NCBI GenBank assembly: GCA_018436725.1
Contig: JAHDKT010000025.1
Location: 1-57,410, forward strand
Source: Synergistaceae bacterium
Lineage (GTDB): Bacteria > Synergistota > Synergistia > Synergistales > Aminobacteriaceae
Direction: 5' to 3'
Length of the DNA: 57,410 nucleotides
The notes beneath the pieces were generated by a model. That model was not told where the DNA came from, did no database searches, and saw only the letters and a list, made by a program, of their open reading frames with translations. The position numbers and the translations under genes were made by a program. Positions 26,756 to 36,865 of this stretch are shown piece after piece; the stretch's first letter is position 1, and each line of letters starts with the position of its first letter.

Positions 26756-28159
26756 TCACTTTTTTCCTGTTCGTTTCGCCCAGCCTTCAATGTTCCTTTG
26801 TTTCGCTCTGCCCACCGCAAGCGCCCCCTCGGGCACATCCTGCGTAATTACCGAACCTGCGGCGGTATACCCGTCGTCGCCCACTTTGACCGGGGCCACG
26901 AGCATCGTGTCGCTTCCGATGAAGCAGCGGTCTCCGATAGTCGTGGGGTTCTTCTTTTTGCCGTCGTAGTTGCATGTGATGGTACCCGCGCCGATGTTCG
27001 TCTCCGCGCCGATCTCCGCGTCGCCTATATATGCGAGGTGGGGGACTTTGCTCCCCCTGCCGACGCGGCTTTTCTTCACTTCCACGAACTTGCCGCCGCG
27101 CGAGTTCTCTTCGAAAACGGCGCCGTCGCGGACCACGATGAAGGGGCCTACCTGGCTCCCCTTCCGAAACACGCTGTCGGAGAGCACGGCGTGGCTCACG
27201 ACATCGACATCCTCCTCCAGAACAACGTTCCTCAGGATGGAGAAACTGCCTACACGGGCGCCTCTGCCGACATTCGTCCTCCCCCAGAGCTGAACCGACG
27301 GTTCGAGCAGAACGTTTTCGGCGACGACAACCTCGGGGCCTATCCATACCGAGTCGGGATCCTGCATCCGTACACCCGCCGAGAGATGACGGCGGAGTAT
27401 GCGCCTGCGCAGCGCGGTCGCCGCGTCCGCAAGTTGAAGGGGAGTGTTGATTCCGGAGAACTCGCTTTCATCGGGAGCGAGCGCGGCGTTCACCTTTTCG
27501 CCGGATCTCGCCATCATCGCTATAATGTCCGGCAGGTAGTATTCTCCCTGGGCGTTCTCGTTGTCCAGTCTGTAGATATGGGGAAGGAGAGAGGATGTCT
27601 TGAAGATGTAGATCCCGCTGTTGACTTCAGTGAGCGCTTTCTGCGCTTCCGTGGCGTCTTTTTCTTCGACGATGGCTATCTCTTTGTGCCCCCGCACCAC
27701 CCTTCCGTACCCTGAAGGATTCGACGCGGAGAAACTGATGAACGTGCAGTCGGCTCCCGAGGCGACATGTTCCGCGACGAGGTTCGACAGGCTGCTCCCG
27801 GTGAGCAGCGGCACATCTCCGGGAAGAACGAGGAGATGGTCGAGTCCGCTCCACCACTCCTTCGCTATCTGCACCGCGTGCCCCGTCCCAAGCTGCTCGT
27901 GCTGCCACAACGGGACGGCTTCGGGCCAGTCCGACGAAAGATACTCCTGAACCGCCTCCCCTCTGTGGCCGACGACTACCGCCATAGAGCCGACGCACCC
28001 CTTGGACGAAGCCATGCAGTTCCTAAGGGTGTCGAGTATATAATAGAGCACCGGTTGATCGAGGACCGGAAGCAGGACTTTAGGAAGATCGCTTTTCATC
28101 CTGGTTCCCTTTCCGGCCGCGAGAACCAGCGCTCCTGTGGCGCATCGAGAAGCGGACAA
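26756..28159 (-). CDS. glmU: Bifunctional GlmU (N-acetyl-GlcN-1-P uridylyltransferase / GlcN-1-P acetyltransferase)
   Basis: Makes UDP-GlcNAc, the first committed peptidoglycan precursor. The N-terminal nucleotidyltransferase has LVLAAGKGTRMKSDLPKVL and YGRVVR; the C-terminal left-handed beta-helix carries hexapeptide repeats, with GAGTITCNYDGKKKN. About 467 aa. No ATG is available near the expected start. TTG 28159, preceded by AAAGGTG with a 9-nt spacer, gives MSASRCATGALVLAAG and is my choice. GTG 28171 and TTG 28198 are alternatives, but 28198 lies inside the tRNA-Gln terminator. First gene of glmU-prs-rplY-pth. Confidence 0.9.
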   Translation of the reverse strand: MSASRCATGALVLAAGKGTRMKSDLPKVLLPVLDQPVLYYILDTLRNCMASSKGCVGSMAVVVGHRGEAVQEYLSSDWPEAVPLWQHEQLGTGHAVQIAKEWWSGLDHLLVLPGDVPLLTGSSLSNLVAEHVASGADCTFISFSASNPSGYGRVVRGHKEIAIVEEKDATEAQKALTEVNSGIYIFKTSSLLPHIYRLDNENAQGEYYLPDIIAMMARSGEKVNAALAPDESEFSGINTPLQLADAATALRRRILRRHLSAGVRMQDPDSVWIGPEVVVAENVLLEPSVQLWGRTNVGRGARVGSFSILRNVVLEEDVDVVSHAVLSDSVFRKGSQVGPFIVVRDGAVFEENSRGGKFVEVKKSRVGRGSKVPHLAYIGDAEIGAETNIGAGTITCNYDGKKKNPTTIGDRCFIGSDTMLVAPVKVGDDGYTAAGSVITQDVPEGALAVGRAKQRNIEGWAKRTGKK

Positions 28160-28196
28160 GAGAATCAACACCTTTATCTTGAATTTTACACAACAC

Positions 28197-28230
28197 AAAA
28201 AAAGGGGATCCGCTTCAGGCCCCCTCCCCT
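28197..28230 (-). terminator. Rho-independent terminator after tRNA-Gln
   Basis: On the minus strand AGGGGA (28230-28225) pairs with TCCCCT (28208-28203) and is followed by a run of seven T residues (28203-28197). It comes 9 nt after the tRNA 3' end. It should release the tRNA, and leaves glmU dependent on read-through or a promoter not recognised. Confidence 0.75.
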
Positions 28231-28238
28231 ATTGTACA

Positions 28239-28312
28239 TGGCTGGGGTGGCTGGATTCGAACCAGCGATGGCGGATCCAAAGTCCGCTGCCTTGCCGCTT
28301 GGCTACACCCCA
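28239..28312 (-). tRNA. tRNA-Gln (anticodon TTG)
   Basis: The 74-nt minus-strand gene has acceptor arms TGGGGTG/CACCCCA, D arm with AGCC, and an anticodon loop CTTTGGA giving anticodon TTG. The T loop is GGTTCGAATCC. Discriminator G and an encoded CCA end (28239-28241) are present. A promoter lies just upstream and a terminator just downstream. Confidence 0.97.
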
Positions 28313-28329
28313 TCCTCAACAATCTCAAT

Positions 28330-28357
28330 ATAGTAACAGAAAGGCAGTTGGTGTCAA
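28330..28357 (-). promoter_or_regulatory. Promoter for tRNA-Gln
   Basis: On the minus strand a perfect -35 TTGACA (28352-28357), a 16-nt spacer and a -10 TACTAT (28330-28335) predict a start about 10 nt before the tRNA 5' end. Confidence 0.75.
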
Positions 28358-28560
28358 GGGTTGCGAAATTGCGTCAACTTGGCAGCATCTGCGATATCTT
28401 TCCCGCAAGTGTTTTTAGTCCGCTGCCGCTGCAAGTACAGGCGATTTCTTCATTGTTCGGAAAGGGGCTGACTTTTTTATCTATGCGCCTCCTCTTCGTG
28501 AAAACTACGGAGGACGGCAAGTCGAGAAATCGAGAGCGCGTGGTTTTTCAAAGGGAAGGG

Positions 28561-28601
28561 CTGTGAATCATGGGAAAATCCGCCCGCGAGCCGATTCACA
28601 G
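28561..28601. repeat. 9-bp inverted repeat upstream of the CPBP gene
   Basis: CTGTGAATC (28561-28569) and its exact complement GATTCACAG (28593-28601) are separated by 23 nt. Between 28313 and the CPBP start there is no other gene, and this repeat is the only marked structure there besides the tRNA promoter. It could be an operator or an RNA hairpin; function unknown. Confidence 0.45.
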
Positions 28602-28641
28602 GCGTGCGTCCTCTGGCGCGGTATGTTATTATAGCCCGCAA

Positions 28642-29148
28642 ATGACTGCATTCATCGTGTTCGCCTTTTTTCTGTATTTTCCGTATGCTTGGTGCGCTCT
28701 GAGAGGGGAATCTCCGGGGCGGTATGCTCTTTTATGGAGGCTCTCCCCTTCAGCTGCCCGGGATCTTCTTTTTGTCACGGGGGGTACGCTTATTCCCTTG
28801 ACTTTTATTTCGCTTTTCTTCTTCGCCCGATTCCTCCCCCCGTGGCATGCTGAACGCATTCTTCCCGGCATTCTTTCCGGTCTGGCCGCTGCCGTCGCGG
28901 AGGAGACGTTCTTCCGAGGATGGCTGCAGACCGTGTTCGCCGAACGCTTCCCGGAGTGGAAGAGCATTCTTCTTGCATCTTTGTTTTTCGGGCTCGCCCA
29001 CGTCTTTCAAAGTCCGGCTGCGATGCTCGCATTCTTTCCCGGCATTTGTATGGGTTTTCTTCGGAGCAAGCACGCCTCGGTGCTTCCGGCGATTCTGTAT
29101 CACTGGTTCGGCAATATCTGGTCGATATGGTTCTATCCGCATCTCTAG
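28642..29148 (+). CDS. CPBP family intramembrane metalloprotease
   Basis: A 168-aa integral membrane protein with about five hydrophobic segments and the CPBP (Abi/CAAX-like) motifs: EETFFRG (Glu87, Glu88, Arg92), FGLAHV, and a third block HWFGN. These form the metal/catalytic site in the Rce1-like family, which cleaves substrates inside the membrane. The start is uncertain. ATG 28642 gives the normal N-terminal helix; an in-frame ATG at 28570 has AAGGG upstream but adds 24 polar residues. A TATTAT box at 28627 could be a -10. The next gene follows 28 nt later, probably in the same transcript. Confidence 0.82.
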   Translation: MTAFIVFAFFLYFPYAWCALRGESPGRYALLWRLSPSAARDLLFVTGGTLIPLTFISLFFFARFLPPWHAERILPGILSGLAAAVAEETFFRGWLQTVFAERFPEWKSILLASLFFGLAHVFQSPAAMLAFFPGICMGFLRSKHASVLPAILYHWFGNIWSIWFYPHL

Positions 29149-29176
29149 CTGGATGCGCTCACAGGAGGGATACTCA

Positions 29177-30271
29177 ATGGACCGTTCAAGTTTGAAAACG
29201 CTTCGCGCAGTCTCTTTCGCGCTTCTTGCGCTGCTCCTCATCGTCTTCTCCGGAGAAGCCGCGCCCGTGCGCTTCCGCGTGCAGATACCGTTCGTTCTCG
29301 GAGAAGAAGCGCGGGCGATTCTGCCGGACGGGAGCGCCGTCTCCCTCGGCCGGGTATCCGTTCTTCCGTCGACCAGCCGCTGGCCGGGGTACACAGCCTC
29401 GAAATGGGCCTCTCCGGGAACAGTAGCGGCAACTGCGGTCAACGCGATCCATCTGACGCTTGCCGTTGAAAAAGAGAGAGGACGAACGCTGAGCATCCTC
29501 CCGCGGCATACGGTCGCTCCGGCTGCGGGCGAGCAGTCGTTCGTCGCGCTGGACGCTCCGGCGGGAACCGGCTTTTTCGGAGGGTGGGCGCCTCCCGTGG
29601 GGACGCCGGTCCGTGTGCGTACAGCCGACGGCAAGATCATCCCCCTGGAGAACCACGGCCTTCCCCGCGAGGGGGAGACGCTTCTTTTCGACGTGACGGA
29701 GACCGAGAGACCGTATCTCGTCGACATCGAAAACCGCCCCGGAGGCCGCGTCCTAGGGTGGTACGACACGGGTCCGAGACTTCTCGCCCGAGTGATTCGC
29801 CCGCTGAAGGGCGTGGGACGTTTCGGGGGTACGGAGTTTCAGGAGATTGGGAGAATCCGGGCGAATCACTCGGGGGTGATCGACATCAGCACGACGCCGA
29901 GAGGCGTCGTGGGAGGCTTCCAGATCCTTCCGTTCCTGCATTCGAAGTCGCAGGAGATGTCCTCGGCGTGGCAGCTGACGCAGTGGCTGATCGTGGCCTC
30001 GACGACCGATCGACCGCTCCCTGGCACGGCGCCGCTCTTCTCCTCCAACCTGGTTCCGGGAACCCAAATGACGGACGCGCTCTGGGACATGTGGTCTACA
30101 TACGGGAGGAAACCGCTCGTCCTCTGCAGACGGCGAGGCGGGGCGTGGGAGCGGCTTCCCCAAGCCGCGGGAAGGGACGACTACGCTTTAGGCGATGTGA
30201 CGCATCTGCGCATCTATTCGCCGTTTACCGAGGAGCCGCAGAAAGATTTCACGCTCCCCAGCGGAAAATAA
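29177..30271 (+). CDS. Exported protein of unknown function
   Basis: Not recognised. The 364-aa product starts at ATG 29177, with AGGAGGGA 6 nt upstream. It has a typical signal peptide: KTLR basic region, a hydrophobic core of about 16 residues, and a likely signal peptidase I site near SGEAAP (about residue 29). No lipobox. The mature part is rich in Arg, Pro and Gly, with no further membrane helix. A conserved-looking stretch is VIRPLKGVGRFGGTEFQEIG followed by RIRANHSGVIDIST, suggesting a beta-rich domain. The partner is the CPBP protease just upstream. A bidirectional terminator follows 3 nt after the stop. Confidence 0.8.
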   Translation: MDRSSLKTLRAVSFALLALLLIVFSGEAAPVRFRVQIPFVLGEEARAILPDGSAVSLGRVSVLPSTSRWPGYTASKWASPGTVAATAVNAIHLTLAVEKERGRTLSILPRHTVAPAAGEQSFVALDAPAGTGFFGGWAPPVGTPVRVRTADGKIIPLENHGLPREGETLLFDVTETERPYLVDIENRPGGRVLGWYDTGPRLLARVIRPLKGVGRFGGTEFQEIGRIRANHSGVIDISTTPRGVVGGFQILPFLHSKSQEMSSAWQLTQWLIVASTTDRPLPGTAPLFSSNLVPGTQMTDALWDMWSTYGRKPLVLCRRRGGAWERLPQAAGRDDYALGDVTHLRIYSPFTEEPQKDFTLPSGK

Positions 30272-30273
30272 CC

Positions 30274-30315
30274 AAACAAAGAACGGCGGTCCGTACGGAC
30301 CGCCGTTCTTTGTTT
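30274..30315. terminator. Bidirectional terminator
   Basis: A 42-nt perfect palindrome centred at 30294/30295, with an A-rich left arm and T-rich right arm, lies between the exported-protein stop and the convergent glmS stop. Both directions read a GC stem followed by TTCTTTGTTT. Confidence 0.9.
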
Positions 30316-30331
30316 CCGGAGTGGCGCTTCT

Positions 30332-32212
<1,881 letters not shown>

Positions 32213-32240
32213 TTTAAAGCACCGCCTTTGTATCCACTCA

Positions 32241-32412
32241 AGAGAGACTGCGCTTCGAGTTGTCCCGGAAATTGCTTCCCGGTTTTAATGAAACGCTTCG
32301 CGGGTCGGTCTCTCGCAACCCCGGAGGCATCCGCCGACGTTTCGATACTCCTCCGCCCTCGTCAGCCGAAGCTCTTCTCTTAACAGAGAAAGGCGCTTCG
32401 GCGCAGGCGCTC
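32241..32412 (-). ncRNA. glmS ribozyme (GlcN-6-P-activated self-cleaving riboswitch)
   Basis: The minus-strand sequence between galU and glmS matches the ribozyme core. The cleavage element A|GCGCC is at 32411/32410. P1 is GCCGAAGC (32402-32395) with GCTTCGGC (32372-32365), directly followed by TGACGAGG (32364-32357). The block ATCGAAACGTCGGCGGATGC follows. A 7-bp closing helix GAGAGAC/GTCTCTC (32314-32308 with 32248-32242) fits the P3 position near the 3' end. The order is the same as in known glmS ribozymes, which cleave in response to GlcN-6-P and trigger mRNA decay. Outer boundaries are approximate. Confidence 0.9.
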
Positions 32413-32428
32413 GCATTCCAGACGCGTG

Positions 32429-33334
32429 TTATCCTTCCCCGTGTTCTCGTACCGCCCGAAGCACCACCTCCTTCAATTCCGGATGCTCCATGGCAAGCCG
32501 AATGTTCGCGTGGAGCCACCCGGGCTGCGTTCCGCAATCGAAGCGCTTGCCTTTATAGACCAGTCCCCAGACCGGTTCCTGTTCGATCAGCGCGCGGATA
32601 CCGTCCGTCAGCTGTATCTCTCCCCCGGCCCCGGCCTGCTGGCGCGCGAGCAGAGGAAAAATAGCGGGAGAGAGTATGTACCGTCCCATGATGGCCAACC
32701 GGCTCGGGGCTTTTTCCGGCCCCGGCTTCTCCACCATGTCCTTCACGGCGAAGACGCCGTCGCCCGCGCGCTCCGCAGCGACGACGCCGTAGCGGGAGGT
32801 GTCTTCCGCCGAGACTTCTTCGAGGGCGACGACGCTGCCGCCCCGTTCGGTGTGGACGGCGAGAAGCTGCGCCAGGACCGACGGTTCCGCGACCATGACG
32901 TCGTCGGGCAGTATGACGCCGAAGTATTCATTGCGGCAGATAGGTTCTCCGCAGAGAACCGCGTGCCCCAGGCCGAGGGGACGGTGCTGCCGCAGGTAGA
33001 TAAAGTCGGCCATCTCGGAGAGGGAGATCACTTCGTCGTAGAGATTCTTTTTGTTGCGCGATTTCAGCAGCTCCTCGAGTTCGAAGGAACGGTCGAAATA
33101 GTCCTCTATGGCCTTCTTCGAACGCCCTGTGATCATGACCATCTCCCTGCATCCTGCGGCAAGGGCTTCGTCGACGCCGTACTCGATGATGGGTCTGTCG
33201 ACGAGCGGGAGCATCTCTTTGGCGATCTCCTTCGTCGCTGGAAGGAAGCGGGTACCCAGCCCGGCTACGGGGAAGAGGCATTTCGATATTGACGGGGACA
33301 AGATTTTGCAACCACCTTTCGGAATTGTGTTCAT
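32429..33334 (-). CDS. galU: UTP-glucose-1-phosphate uridylyltransferase
   Basis: Makes UDP-glucose for glycans and envelope polymers. 301 aa. The nucleotide motif is FPVAGLGTRFLPATKEIAKE, then LPLVDRPIIEYGV, and GGEIQLTDGIRAL near the end. The ATG at 33334 overlaps the glmM stop as ATGA. A TTG at 33301 with GAAAGGTGG upstream gives MSPSISKCLFPVAG and is a possible alternative. It lies between glmM and the ribozyme that precedes glmS. Confidence 0.94.
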   Translation of the reverse strand: MNTIPKGGCKILSPSISKCLFPVAGLGTRFLPATKEIAKEMLPLVDRPIIEYGVDEALAAGCREMVMITGRSKKAIEDYFDRSFELEELLKSRNKKNLYDEVISLSEMADFIYLRQHRPLGLGHAVLCGEPICRNEYFGVILPDDVMVAEPSVLAQLLAVHTERGGSVVALEEVSAEDTSRYGVVAAERAGDGVFAVKDMVEKPGPEKAPSRLAIMGRYILSPAIFPLLARQQAGAGGEIQLTDGIRALIEQEPVWGLVYKGKRFDCGTQPGWLHANIRLAMEHPELKEVVLRAVREHGEG

Positions 33335-34701
33335 TCGCACCTGCACTGCGCTTGTATCGCCTTCACGAGTTTTTCCGAGACATGCTCCATCAGCTTTCTG
33401 TCCTTGGCTTCCACGAGAACGCGCATGAGGGGTTCGGTTCCCGAGGGGCGGATGAGAATCCTGCCTGCTCCCTGCAGCAGCGTCTCGGCCTCCGATGAGA
33501 TATCCCTGAGGAAGTCGCCGTTCATTTTCCCGTCTCTCGAGATTTCCACGTTGCGCAGAATCTGAGGATACGGCGCGAAACGCTCCGCAAGCGTATCGAT
33601 CTCCTCGCCGAGTTCGAGGCACGCCTTCAGGAAGAAAAGCCCGGTACACAGGCCGTCGCCCGTGTTCACGAAAGAAGAGAGGATAATATGCCCCGACTGC
33701 TCTCCGCCAAGAAAGGCCCCCTTCTCGGACATAGTTTCCATGACGTACCGGTCGCCGACAGGGCAGCGGAAAACAGCGATACGCTCTTTCCCGAGGTGCT
33801 CTTCAAGGGCCATGTTACTCATCACCGTGGCGACAACCCCCGAGCCGAGCAGATCGCGGCGGGCAAGCCAGCGTGCGAGCAGCCAGAGAATGATGTCGCC
33901 GTTGAGCACGCGTCCTTTGCCGTCCGTAAGCAGCGCGCGGTCGGCGTCACCGTCGTAGGCTATTCCGACCGGAAGGTTCCGGGAGGTTACCGCTTCCGCG
34001 ACGTGCGCCATGTTCATGACGCCGACGCCCTCGTTTATATTGAGGCCGTCCGGCAGGTCGCCGATGAACACCCATTCTTTTCTTAGTTTCCTGAAAACCT
34101 TGCCGGCCGCGTCCACCGCTGCGCCGTGCGCGCAATCCACGACGCCGGAAAAAGGAAAGGGGGTTTTTTCTCCCCAGAGAGAGACGATCCACTCCGCGTA
34201 CTCATCGAGCATATGCGTCGCCGTGTGAATGTCGCCCACGGAAGCGCCCGTAGGCCGCCAGTCGTCGGTGAGATTGTCGCCCATGTACTCCTCTATGGAA
34301 GCTTCGACATCGTCGGGCAACTTCTTTCCGGACGAGTCGAGGAACTTGATTCCGTTGTACTCGGCAGGATTATGAGAAGCGCTGATAACGGCGCCTCCGT
34401 GGACGGCCATCTTCTTGACGGCGAAACTCACGCCGGGCGTGGGAAGCACTCCGAGAAGGAATACCTCCGCGCCGGCGGACGCCATTCCTGCGGACAGAGC
34501 GGCCTCCAGCATGTGTCCGGAACGTCTGGTGTCCCTGCCGACGGCGATTCTGGGGCGAGGAATGCCCCTTTCCGTCAGAAAAAGAATGTAGGAGCGGCCG
34601 AGTCGCAGGGCCATCTCAGGAGTCATAGCACCTCTGTTGGCCACGTCCCGAACACCGTCGGTTCCAAAAAGACAACGTATTTTTTTCTCACCAGTTTCCA
34701 T
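33331..34701 (-). CDS. glmM: Phosphoglucosamine mutase
   Basis: Converts GlcN-6-P to GlcN-1-P, linking GlmS to GlmU. 456 aa. The N-terminal block is LFGTDGVRD. The phosphoserine loop is ISASHNP (Ser109), the metal loop DGDADR, and the sugar-binding and C-terminal RPSGTEPLMRV motifs are intact. In Firmicutes it binds and inhibits CdaA; here it follows cdaA and cdaR in the classic order. The gap from cdaR is about 31 nt. Confidence 0.97.
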   Translation of the reverse strand: METGEKKIRCLFGTDGVRDVANRGAMTPEMALRLGRSYILFLTERGIPRPRIAVGRDTRRSGHMLEAALSAGMASAGAEVFLLGVLPTPGVSFAVKKMAVHGGAVISASHNPAEYNGIKFLDSSGKKLPDDVEASIEEYMGDNLTDDWRPTGASVGDIHTATHMLDEYAEWIVSLWGEKTPFPFSGVVDCAHGAAVDAAGKVFRKLRKEWVFIGDLPDGLNINEGVGVMNMAHVAEAVTSRNLPVGIAYDGDADRALLTDGKGRVLNGDIILWLLARWLARRDLLGSGVVATVMSNMALEEHLGKERIAVFRCPVGDRYVMETMSEKGAFLGGEQSGHIILSSFVNTGDGLCTGLFFLKACLELGEEIDTLAERFAPYPQILRNVEISRDGKMNGDFLRDISSEAETLLQGAGRILIRPSGTEPLMRVLVEAKDRKLMEHVSEKLVKAIQAQCRCE

Positions 34702-34732
34702 GCAGCCTCACCATCCCCGCCCGTATAAGAGA

Positions 34733-35959
34733 TTACCTGATATCCGCAATTACAGTGACGCTCGCCGGATCGATCTTGACGACTTTCAATTTTCCGCCCG
34801 ACGTGTTCTTAATCTGCACAGGGACGGTCAGCCGCCTGGAGACGACGTTGGTGACGTTGACAAAGGGGCGTATCACAACGTCCTTTTCGTCGAGCGCATT
34901 CACCTCCGAAGGAACGCCTTCCACGGTGACGTTCACGAAGTCGGGTTCCACCTTCCACCCCGGGTAGACGCTCCGCCCCTCGACCTGCACGTTCAGCCGG
35001 GAGAGGAGGCGCGTCATCGTGTACGGGGTCAGGAGCACGTTCACGCGCACGGAGGGGGCGCCGACGATGGTCACCATCGAATCCTCCGGTTTGCGCAGAG
35101 GGACGACCATATTCTGCTCTTTGGAGATGCCCGTCAGATCGATCGTCTCCGTATCGACCCGGGTTACGGGGTTCAGCTTCGCCAAGGGACCCTCCACGGT
35201 GACGACGGCGGGTTCCACGACAACCGCCTTCAGCCGGAAATCGCCTCCCGGCTCGCCGATGATACGCGCGTTCACCGGGACGCTCTTCTTGGGAACACCC
35301 TCGGCGAGCACCGCGCTCAGCCTGACCGTCTTCGGTTCCACGACGATCTCGTCATCAAGCTCCTCGGACTTCACGACCTCGACGGCGAGCACATGCTCCC
35401 CTCCCGCCTTCAGTTCATCAAGAGTGGGAGCGATACGTACCGCGTCTATCCTCGCTATATCCTTCTCGCTCCCCTTGACGCTGACGTTCTTGGGGAGGAT
35501 CTCCACCATGTCGAGAAAGAGTCCCGGAGGAAGTCCCTTCTCCACGGCGATCTCCACCGGCATCAGACGGTCGATGAATCGGGCGAGTTCTATGTCGACG
35601 TGCGTGGGCTTGACATCCATCAGTTTGACGTCCTTCGGCACGATGGAACGAACCGGTATCCGGTACTTCCCCACGCCGAGCCCCCTGAGGTCCACCTCGC
35701 AGACCACCCCGTCCTGGGGGATGGCGGAGAGAACGTACTGCGCTCCCGAGAGGACGACCTCCACCTCTTTCACGGCGGCTTTCAGCGTGGTCTGCGGAGA
35801 GACGTTCAGGTACTCGAGAGAAACGACCAGCGTCCTCGTGGTCTCGGTCGTTCTGCTGCCCGAGACGTAAAACCAGAGGGCGAGCGCAACCACACCGGCC
35901 ATTATCTTCAGAAAAAGCGGCGACGACAGGATTGCATCTATCTTTCCGGAGTCGGGCAT
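34733..35959 (-). CDS. cdaR: CdaR/YbbR domain protein, regulator of diadenylate cyclase
   Basis: Membrane-anchored protein with one N-terminal helix (about residues 16-34) and an extracytoplasmic region of about four YbbR repeats, 408 aa. In the family it binds CdaA and modulates c-di-AMP synthesis. The repeats have the pattern VxVEG/VxV ... Val-Thr-Val as in SVKGSEKDIARIDAVRI. It is flanked by cdaA and glmM, which fixes the assignment. Confidence 0.9.
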   Translation of the reverse strand: MPDSGKIDAILSSPLFLKIMAGVVALALWFYVSGSRTTETTRTLVVSLEYLNVSPQTTLKAAVKEVEVVLSGAQYVLSAIPQDGVVCEVDLRGLGVGKYRIPVRSIVPKDVKLMDVKPTHVDIELARFIDRLMPVEIAVEKGLPPGLFLDMVEILPKNVSVKGSEKDIARIDAVRIAPTLDELKAGGEHVLAVEVVKSEELDDEIVVEPKTVRLSAVLAEGVPKKSVPVNARIIGEPGGDFRLKAVVVEPAVVTVEGPLAKLNPVTRVDTETIDLTGISKEQNMVVPLRKPEDSMVTIVGAPSVRVNVLLTPYTMTRLLSRLNVQVEGRSVYPGWKVEPDFVNVTVEGVPSEVNALDEKDVVIRPFVNVTNVVSRRLTVPVQIKNTSGGKLKVVKIDPASVTVIADIR

Positions 35960-35989
35960 CGAGGCTTCCGCACCTGCTTTCCGTTCATG

Positions 35990-36802
35990 TCACGACCAAA
36001 GCGCCCGCAGGTCTTCCTGCAGGCGTTCCATGAGGGACTTGTGCTCGCTCTCCTCGCCGCTGAAATAATGGAAGAGAAGTTTGTGCACCTGCGCCTCCTT
36101 CAGGTTTTTCGAAAGGCGCCCGTTGATCGCCAGAGAGACCTCTCCGCGCTCTTCGGAGACGACGAGGGCGATGGCGTCGGAAACCTCTGTTACGCCCAGC
36201 GCCGCTCTATGTCGCGTGCCTATCCATCGCGAGAGATCCGAGTTCTCGGTTAGCGGTAGATAGCAGCTTGCCGCGATGATCTTCTCCCTGTCGATGATCA
36301 CCGCGCCGTCGTGAAGCGGCGTTCCCTCCCAGAAGATGGTGATGAGAAGCTCCTGCGATATTTCCGCATTCAGCTTGATGGCGGTTCTCCAGAAGTCTTT
36401 GAGCCCGGTGTTGCGCTCCAGGACGATGAGGGCTCCTATCTTCTGTCCTTTGAAGTAGCCTATTGCTCTGGAAACTTCATGACTGAAAGCTTCCGCCTTT
36501 TCGGCGGCTTTTTTCCGTCGCCACAGGCCGCCGCCCCGTCCCAGTTCTTCCAGCGCTTTCCGAAGTTCGGGCTGGAAAACGATAGGTATGGCGATCAGAA
36601 GAACCCCCAGAGTCTGTCCGAGAAACCATGAGAGCGTCCTGAGATCGAGTATCCTGGCCACTGCGGCGACGAAGCCGAGGATCATCAGCCCCTTGATCAG
36701 TTGCATCGCGCGGGTGCCGACGATCAGCAAAAGCAGCCTGTGGATGATCACTGCGATCACCAGTATGTCGAGAAAGTCCTGCCATCTCAGAGTATCGAAC
36801 AT
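35990..36802 (-). CDS. cdaA: Diadenylate cyclase CdaA
   Basis: Makes cyclic di-AMP from two ATP. 270 aa: an N-terminal part with three membrane helices (about 10-80), then the DAC domain. The catalytic motifs are DGA in TPLHDGAVII (165-167) and RHR in GTRHRAALG (197-199). The ATG at 36802 has GGAGGG 7 nt upstream. The leader contains a terminator-like stem and a small hairpin that overlaps that ribosome site. First gene of cdaA-cdaR-glmM-galU-glmS. Confidence 0.96.
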   Translation of the reverse strand: MFDTLRWQDFLDILVIAVIIHRLLLLIVGTRAMQLIKGLMILGFVAAVARILDLRTLSWFLGQTLGVLLIAIPIVFQPELRKALEELGRGGGLWRRKKAAEKAEAFSHEVSRAIGYFKGQKIGALIVLERNTGLKDFWRTAIKLNAEISQELLITIFWEGTPLHDGAVIIDREKIIAASCYLPLTENSDLSRWIGTRHRAALGVTEVSDAIALVVSEERGEVSLAINGRLSKNLKEAQVHKLLFHYFSGEESEHKSLMERLQEDLRALWS

Positions 36803-36821
36803 TCGAGCGCCCTCCGGGGCG

Positions 36822-36847
36822 AAAAAAATCAGGGGTTTCCTTCCCCT
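36822..36847 (-). terminator. Terminator between the racemase gene and cdaA
   Basis: A 5-bp stem AGGGG/CCCCT (36847-36843 with 36835-36831) is followed on the minus strand by GA and seven T residues (36828-36822). An overlapping hairpin UCCCC/GGGGA (36857-36842) shares the GGGG, so the two are mutually exclusive. It lies after the racemase stop at 36866. Confidence 0.6.
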
Positions 36848-36865
36848 CGAACGGGGACGGGTATA

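Noticed and set aside
28348..28566. 72-codon plus-strand frame after tRNA-Gln
   Set aside because: Starts at an atypical codon inside the tRNA promoter, no ribosome site, no similarity recognised; treated as non-coding.
28201..28570. Riboswitch in the tRNA-Gln to CPBP gap
   Set aside because: No match to known riboswitch cores that I can recognise; only promoter, terminator and one inverted repeat.
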